A stretch of 64,000 bases of DNA, taken from positions 12,910,571-12,974,570 of the forward strand of contig NC_045138.2 of assembly GCF_008831285.2 (NCBI RefSeq), in the 5' to 3' direction. This DNA comes from Nymphaea colorata. Taxonomy: Eukaryota; Streptophyta; Magnoliopsida; Nymphaeales; Nymphaeaceae. This document shows positions 58,901-64,000 of this stretch, in pieces (within the stretch, counting starts at the first letter, position 1; every line of letters begins with the position of its first letter). Under the pieces are notes generated by a model that did no database searches, was not told the DNA's origin, and saw only the letters and a program-made list of their open reading frames with translations. The translations under genes and the position numbers were made by a program.

Positions 58901-61381
58901 CTCAATTTTGACCAAGGCATTTCAAATCTTTGAGGTGTTTTGTTTTAGCAAACTCAATTCAAAAACCTACTGAAACTTGCAAATATTTGGCAGCCTTTCC
59001 AAGAAATGCTGGGGAATAAAAGTCTTTCGATTTTTTAGGTTTTTATTTTAAATTTTAAAGACACAATTCAAGAGCTTATGGACTTGTTGCAACTATGTGG
59101 GAAACTCATTTAGAAAGCTTGGAAGATAAGATTGCTGACAGAATATTTAGTAGCAGTAACATTACCGACAGAACAGAGAGAATTAATTACCTCTTTCAGA
59201 TTGACCCATTCCCATGTCTCCCGCTTTGTGTTAATATCGTAAACAAGTGCATGCCGACCCTAACAACCGTAACGGATCAGTTTTATCAGAAACCAGATGC
59301 ATTAGAGCAGATTATTTCAATGTCGTCCAGTTATGGCGACAAACCTCTTTAGGGTTATAATCAGTTACGACAGCCTCGTAAAAGTTGTTATCCTCAGGCC
59401 ACCTTGTCATCACTTTCCGGCCAATCAGAGGATCAAGAGAAGCAGCTTCAGCAGGTCCATTAGCAACAACAGTACCAGATGAACCATGGTTTGCCACTTG
59501 ACTCCGTCCAGCTGGAACCCCAGAAGAGTATAATCCTGACTTCGTCGAGTTTACACCAACCACATGCCCCTGCCATAAAAATGAATAAAAGAAGATAAGT
59601 GTCACATTTAAAAAAATCTTTTACTGGCACTTTTGGTCAAAACTCTTACGGATTTAGGCTTCTTGCCGCCAGCTCCTACTGCAGCTCCACGCTTTGCTGC
59701 AGATGAGGACGGCTGTATAGATGGAGCAGTTGCTCGAGGATGCATCGCAGGTGGTGCTCCTAAAGAGAGAGAAGCCATAGAATGAGAGGTCTTCTGTTTC
59801 TTCCGAGAAGCAGATACTGTGGGACTAGGACCAGGTTCATGACCAGGCTGTGAAGCACTATGCATGCTATGTTGGATTCCGCCTGCTTGCCTCCACTCCC
59901 TGATGTCATTTTCCCAGTTATTGGTTGAGGTCACAGAAACAAATGATTTAGCATAAAGCAGTGTTTTAAAACATGCCAAGTCAGCTCATCGGTTCGGTTA
60001 ACTCGGCTTGGCTTGGTATGCAACCAGGTTAACCCAGTAGAGTCACTCGTGTGTGCATAAAACTCGGTGTGCTGTGGCGAGGACTCCTTTGACTCGGCTG
60101 AGTCATGAGTCACTCAAGTGCATCCCACCTTCCTAAGTTTGGTGGATCCCACCTTCCTAAGTTTGGTGGGTTTATTTAATAACATGGTTGTTGGAAAAAA
60201 AAAAGAAAAAAAAAACTAAGTAGCACGGTTGTAAACTTTAAAAAACATTAAAAATCCTTAAATTTCCAACAATTTCTCTGGCTGTTTCCAATATTCCTCC
60301 CCCCTCTCCGACTCTTATATTCCTCTTTCTGTCCTTTCTTGCGCTTCTCTCTCTCTTATCACAGCTTTTCTCTCTCTCATATTTCAGTCGTTCTTCTCTC
60401 TTTCTCTCTTTTTTCGAGCTTCTCTCTCTCATATTTCAGGTGTCCCTTTTGCTCTCTCTCTCTCTCTCTCTCTCTATCTATATATATATATATATAGGGT
60501 CTCTCATTCATATTTATGATGCCTCTCTCTTTCCATTTTTGCATCCCACCCCTTCACTCTCATGTGAGTTTACAAAGTAACAAAAATAAGTAACAGAAAT
60601 GGAATATTGTTTAGATAATTAGCTATATGTGGGTTTTCTTAAAAGAAATTTGATAGAACTAGGTTAAGTCACCGAGTTGACCCACCAAGTCATGAGTCAT
60701 AATGGACAAGACAATTCCAACAGAAATATCATACAAAATACAAGGATATCAAAATATAAACTGCTGCGCAGAACCTTTTTTGTAATAAAAGTCAGTTATA
60801 CTGACCTCAAAACAAGTTTATCCAAGACAGACTCTTTGCACTCATTTTGTAATACTTGGATAGCTTTTTGAACTTAAGTGAACAAACCAGTAAGCCAAAG
60901 ATTATTTGGCCATAGCAAGTGCAATTGAAAAGTTCCAAACACTACTCCTATTCATAAGAAGAACACATGATAAAGAGATACCTTATCCTTCGGATTGTAT
61001 CATCTGCATTAACACGCCCAAGAAGTTCTCTATGTTCATCATCAGATACTCTTAACTCTTTACGTAAACCTGTCATTAGCTCCTCCTTTTCCTAAGGTAC
61101 ATTATAATTCGTGTAAACAAACAAAATATATGTCCTTGAATGCCAAGAATAAAGTCAGCAAATTACCCAAGTGACAACATCAGCCTGGGCCTTAAAAGCC
61201 CTTAAAACTGAACTATAAGCTTCTTGTTCTAGCCAATGGATCTCACTCTCCATGTCATTTTGTACTCTATTGTAAGGTAAATTGCCCATGATAGCAGCTC
61301 TACCATTTGGTCCATTTCCAGATGCACGTGGCCCTCTAGTTAATCTGTTCTGGTGAGAAGGAGGAAGGTCATCATCTGTAC
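55921..61381 (-). CDS. EML: EMSY-LIKE (EML) protein, ENT and Agenet/Tudor domains, 5' end missing
   Basis: Nine exons (minus): 61381-61167, 61091-60982, 59899-59650, 59569-59345, 59259-59191, 58095-57856, 57785-57717, 57640-57568, 56120-55921. All are GT-AG and in frame, giving 483 residues to the TGA stop. The first reads [13 protein letters not shown], then the ENT domain ([19 protein letters not shown]...[31 protein letters not shown]), a serine/proline-rich linker with basic stretch SRKKQKTS, Agenet/Tudor ([39 protein letters not shown]), a Gly/Arg-rich segment, a charged helix ([19 protein letters not shown]) and an acidic tail (QQYGDDD). This is the plant EML3/EML4 layout: nuclear histone-reader proteins linked to chromatin and immunity in Arabidopsis. 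The short first coding exon (about ten residues ending in SSG in relatives) was not found up to 64,000. Confidence 0.93.
56255..56565. mobile_element. Degenerate CTATGT-family element in the last EML intron
   Basis: The left end TAAGTCATATGGGTACTTGG pairs with the reverse complement of the right end, CTAAGTTATATAGGTGCCGG. The inner motifs CCCGTACCCATGTC and GACCCATACCGGCAC match the family. Non-coding. The rest of this 1.45-kb intron (56,121-57,567) shows nothing else. Confidence 0.5.
58096..59190. other. EML intron, no feature seen
   Basis: A 1.1-kb AT-rich intron between LKE and ISPEDILW. The long open frame that covers 57,541-58,404 is an exon-6 reading frame continued through introns, not a separate gene. 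Confidence 0.6.
59955..60710. mobile_element. CT-rich 'GACTCGGCT' element in EML intron, copy 1
   Basis: Starts with GTCAGCTCATCGGTTCGG and CTCGGCTTGGCTTGG, and ends GTCACCGAGTTGACCCACC...GTCATGAGTC, so its ends are loose inverted repeats of GAGTCA/TGACTC type. The middle is a long CT-rich stretch with (CT)n and (TA)n. Shared blocks with 63,675-64,000 include GCATAAAACT, AAGTGCATCCCACCT and TATATGTGGGTTT. Non-coding. Confidence 0.6.
60440..60496. repeat. (CT)n(TA)n microsatellite
   Basis: A CTCTCT run passing into TATATATA at about 60,440-60,496, inside the CT-rich element. Confidence 0.85.
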
Positions 61382-62043
61382 CTGTTTATCAATTTAAGAA
61401 ACATGAGCCCAACTAATTTAAAGCAATGCCTAGAAGAGATCAACAACAAAACTCGTATATGAACTTTCGTATATGAACTTGGTTTGGAGTTCCATACTAA
61501 TGGCTGCAAAGGGGACATCTATAGACAGACAAAAAATGCCACCCAAAAGAAAAACATGTCTTTCATGTCTGGGTTACTTCACAAGAAGAACTTGCTCAAT
61601 AGATCCTCAAAACTTTGTTTACTTTGAAAAAGCCCTGGCATTCTTACAGGGCTATCTGCTTCAAAATCGATGGACCACAGAAAGAACGAACAGGTAAAGT
61701 CTTACTGTCAGAAGATACAGAGTACCCAACCATTAACGATATTTGGTTTCTTTTTACTCGACCATGTGGTTTGGCTTTTTTTCTCTGTGTAACAAAGAAA
61801 AGAATGGGAAGAGGAGATGTGAATCATGTGACTCACCTCATCTTGGATAAAGAATAAAGTGACTTTGATGGGTTAGGCATACCAAAATATTCCACGTAGA
61901 AGTAAAACATATGCAGCTTTTTGAGAGGCGAGAGCAGAGTACATGGCCATTCAAAAGTCAAACAGCCACTCATCCTTTGCTCCCAAAGTCATAGGACTAA
62001 AAGTTAAAAGTTTGGCTATCAATTGAGATTGCAGAAATGAATT

Positions 62044-62088
<45 letters not shown>

Positions 62089-63674
62089 GCGCACACATAT
62101 ATATTTAGGGACACACACCTAACAAAATTGTGTCTACAACAAGACCTGCCACACATAGACCAAAGTGGAAAAAATTTCATGAATTTGTAGTGTTACAGTG
62201 CAGGTATACTAAATGAAAGGACCTGCAAGAATTCGAGAGTTACTAAATCGAAATGGTAAATAGAAAGAAAAAAGAGGGATGAAGATTGGGCTAATGAAGT
62301 ACTTTTAAGAAGTTGGGAAAAGAAACTTCAAATTTCCTCTCACTCTCTAGGGGAATCAACATAAGGCATCAAAAGTTTGTGAAGATCATTCCCAGCACAA
62401 AAAGCAACAGTCAAGGTCAATGTGGTTAGTCCTTTTACAGATATCTAGGTCTTGAGAGTAGTAATGGTTACTCCAAAATTCAGGTATTTTAGTGACCTCA
62501 CATTCAACTCCATCCACATTACACACGCACTGAAAAACCAAAAGCCCTTACAGAACTCAAACCAGAACTTACCTTCAAAGTTCAAACTAGCCACACCACC
62601 CCTAGATACCTAATCTTTGAGCTACAAGCAGATTATGCTTGATCGAACCTCCAGCGGAGATCCAACACCTCATTTTGGATGTCCACGAGTTTTGTGTTAA
62701 CATACACATTTCAAATACAGATTCAACTTTTGCTTCCATATCATTTCAATACAGATTTGGACATGACTTAGAGCACGCATAAACACCATCATATCTAATC
62801 TATGCCAAACCTACATATAAGCCTAATTACACTATATAACATAATAAGGACAAAGACAAAATCATCTTATTTTTCGTCATGATAAACTTTAAGAACAAGT
62901 AACAGGAGAATAGAGAAACTAGACAAGGTGCTCAAAGATTCAGCGCCCTTTTCTGTTCTGTTGTGGCAGAAGATACTAATACAAGTTATACAACAATCAC
63001 CATGCTGATTTGATCAATGTGAAGACTGACATATTCATTGCGATAGATCCAAAGAAACCTACACGACATATGTTGTCAATAGGAAGAAGAAGGATGAAGC
63101 TGATGCATATTTTAGCTACATTACCATTAGTTCCAAAGAATCAAGATGATATAAAGAAGGAAGACATAGCTGTAAGAGAAACTTCAGAGGACTGGGACTA
63201 GGCAATCACCAGCTAAACGAGAATAACAACTTCTATTCAATTCATGCTGCCTATCTAAGTATTCAATTCTATGATTCAATGATATGTGTTAACCTAAACT
63301 TGGTTCCTCTTCCAGCATCAAGTTCTTGCAGGAATTGCGGATACACGCCCATAATATCTTTTTTTGCTTGGGTAAGTTTCATGACTAAAAGAGTGATAAA
63401 TCCATGGATCTGATCTGGCACATGTTTGCTAATGTGGCAAAGCCGCAAAAGATCTATAGTACAATCCCTGGTTGATCAAACTAAAAATCTTCAGTCAGAC
63501 CTAACATCCACAATAGAAACTAGAAACCTCACTTTACTTTCTTGCAGTACAACAACGTCTAATCCATGGATCTCAAATCCTGATAATAATATGGCAGAGT
63601 AGATCAAGGGCAATCAAAGCCCCTAAGGGTTTCTTATACTATTATGGCAGCCCATGCACCTCAAACAGCATTCT
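61382..63674. other. EML 5' intron or upstream DNA, unassigned
   Basis: No exon with a donor that would join to GTDDDLPPS was found. Two weak protein-like frames exist: plus 63,010-63,201 (DIFIAIDPKKPTRHMLSIG) and minus about 63,480-63,290 (CHISKHVPDQIHGFITLLV, then MGVYPQFLQELDAGRGTKF). I recognise neither. They could be gene-fragment capture or chance. A (TA)n(TG)n microsatellite lies at 62,047-62,100. Confidence 0.4.
62047..62100. repeat. (TA)n(TG)n microsatellite
   Basis: TATATATATA followed by a GTGTGTGT run and a GCGTGTGCGCACAC palindrome. Confidence 0.9.
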
Positions 63675-64000
63675 AAATCGTTGACTCAGCTCGGCTCGTT
63701 TCCGTACTGGATCAACTCAATAAGGTGACTCATTGTGCATAAAACTTGGTGTGGCTCAACAAGGACCCATTTGACTCAGCTTAGTCACGAACAAACAAGT
63801 GCATCCCACCTCACTCTCCTTGATGTTTCTCTTTCCCTCTCTTTTTGGGGTTTCCCTCTCATAATTACACCTTCTCTCTCTCGTATTTCAGTTGTTTCTC
63901 TCCCTCTAGAAATGGACTAGTGTTTAGATAAGTAGTTATATGTGGGTTTCTTAAAAAAAAAAGGTTGAAAAAACACAGCAGATTCACAAGTCGTGAATGG
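63675..64000. mobile_element. CT-rich 'GACTCGGCT' element, copy 2, cut by window edge
   Basis: Same order of blocks as the element at 59,955: GACTCAGCTCGGCTCG, GTGCATAAAACTTGG, AAGTGCATCCCACCT, a shorter CT-rich stretch, then TATATGTGGGTTTCTT. The right end is beyond the window. Confidence 0.55.

Noticed and set aside
1-64000. CRISPR arrays, rRNA or tRNA genes, bacterial-type operons
   Set aside because: No regularly spaced repeats with unique spacers and no recognisable RNA gene by eye. The sequence is plant nuclear, so operon logic does not apply. A tRNA scan could not be run.

Overview
The window is nuclear DNA of a flowering plant. It has GT-AG introns that are long and AT-rich, Ty1/copia and Ty3/gypsy elements primed by initiator tRNA-Met (TGGTATCAGAGC), many small inverted-repeat DNA transposons, and three genes of plant type. 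I cannot name the species. About 60% or more of the window is transposon-derived or unassigned non-coding DNA; coding exons total only about 4.1 kb.

Region 1 (1-26,930, minus strand) is the 5' half of a FRIENDLY MITOCHONDRIA (FMT/CLU) gene. Twelve coding exons (26,275 down to 1,133) give the first 653 residues in one clean frame, and the gene runs off the left edge. Its second intron is 10.8 kb and holds a three-level nest: a tandem pair of 'CCTAGGC' elements, one of which carries a 'GTATCG' element, which in turn carries a 3.08-kb solo LTR with a CAGGA target duplication.

Region 2 (26,931-35,440) is intergenic. It holds a badly decayed Ty3/gypsy pol remnant (about 30.5-32.3 kb) and a degenerate small inverted-repeat element next to the next promoter.

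Region 3 (35,483-54,642, plus strand) is a two-exon alpha/beta-hydrolase gene of 223 residues. Its single intron is 18.5 kb and splits the last glycine codon of the nucleophile motif GSSAG. The intron contains a copia element (41,718-51,806, TSD ATTCA) that lacks a recognisable gag. Inside its RNase H domain is a second, younger copia element in the opposite orientation (45,646-51,046, TSD GTCAG), whose 1,376-codon polyprotein is broken only by three nonsense codons.

Region 4 (55,921-64,000, minus strand) is an EMSY-LIKE (EML) gene encoding an ENT domain plus an Agenet/Tudor chromatin reader. It is convergent with the hydrolase gene (1.28 kb between stop codons). Nine exons are resolved; the first coding exon was not found and probably lies beyond the right edge.

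The three host genes show no functional link. I found no new multi-gene system, CRISPR array or RNA gene. The most informative content is the nested-transposon history, which can be read from target-site duplications and LTR comparisons, and the way it inflates introns while leaving the exons intact.
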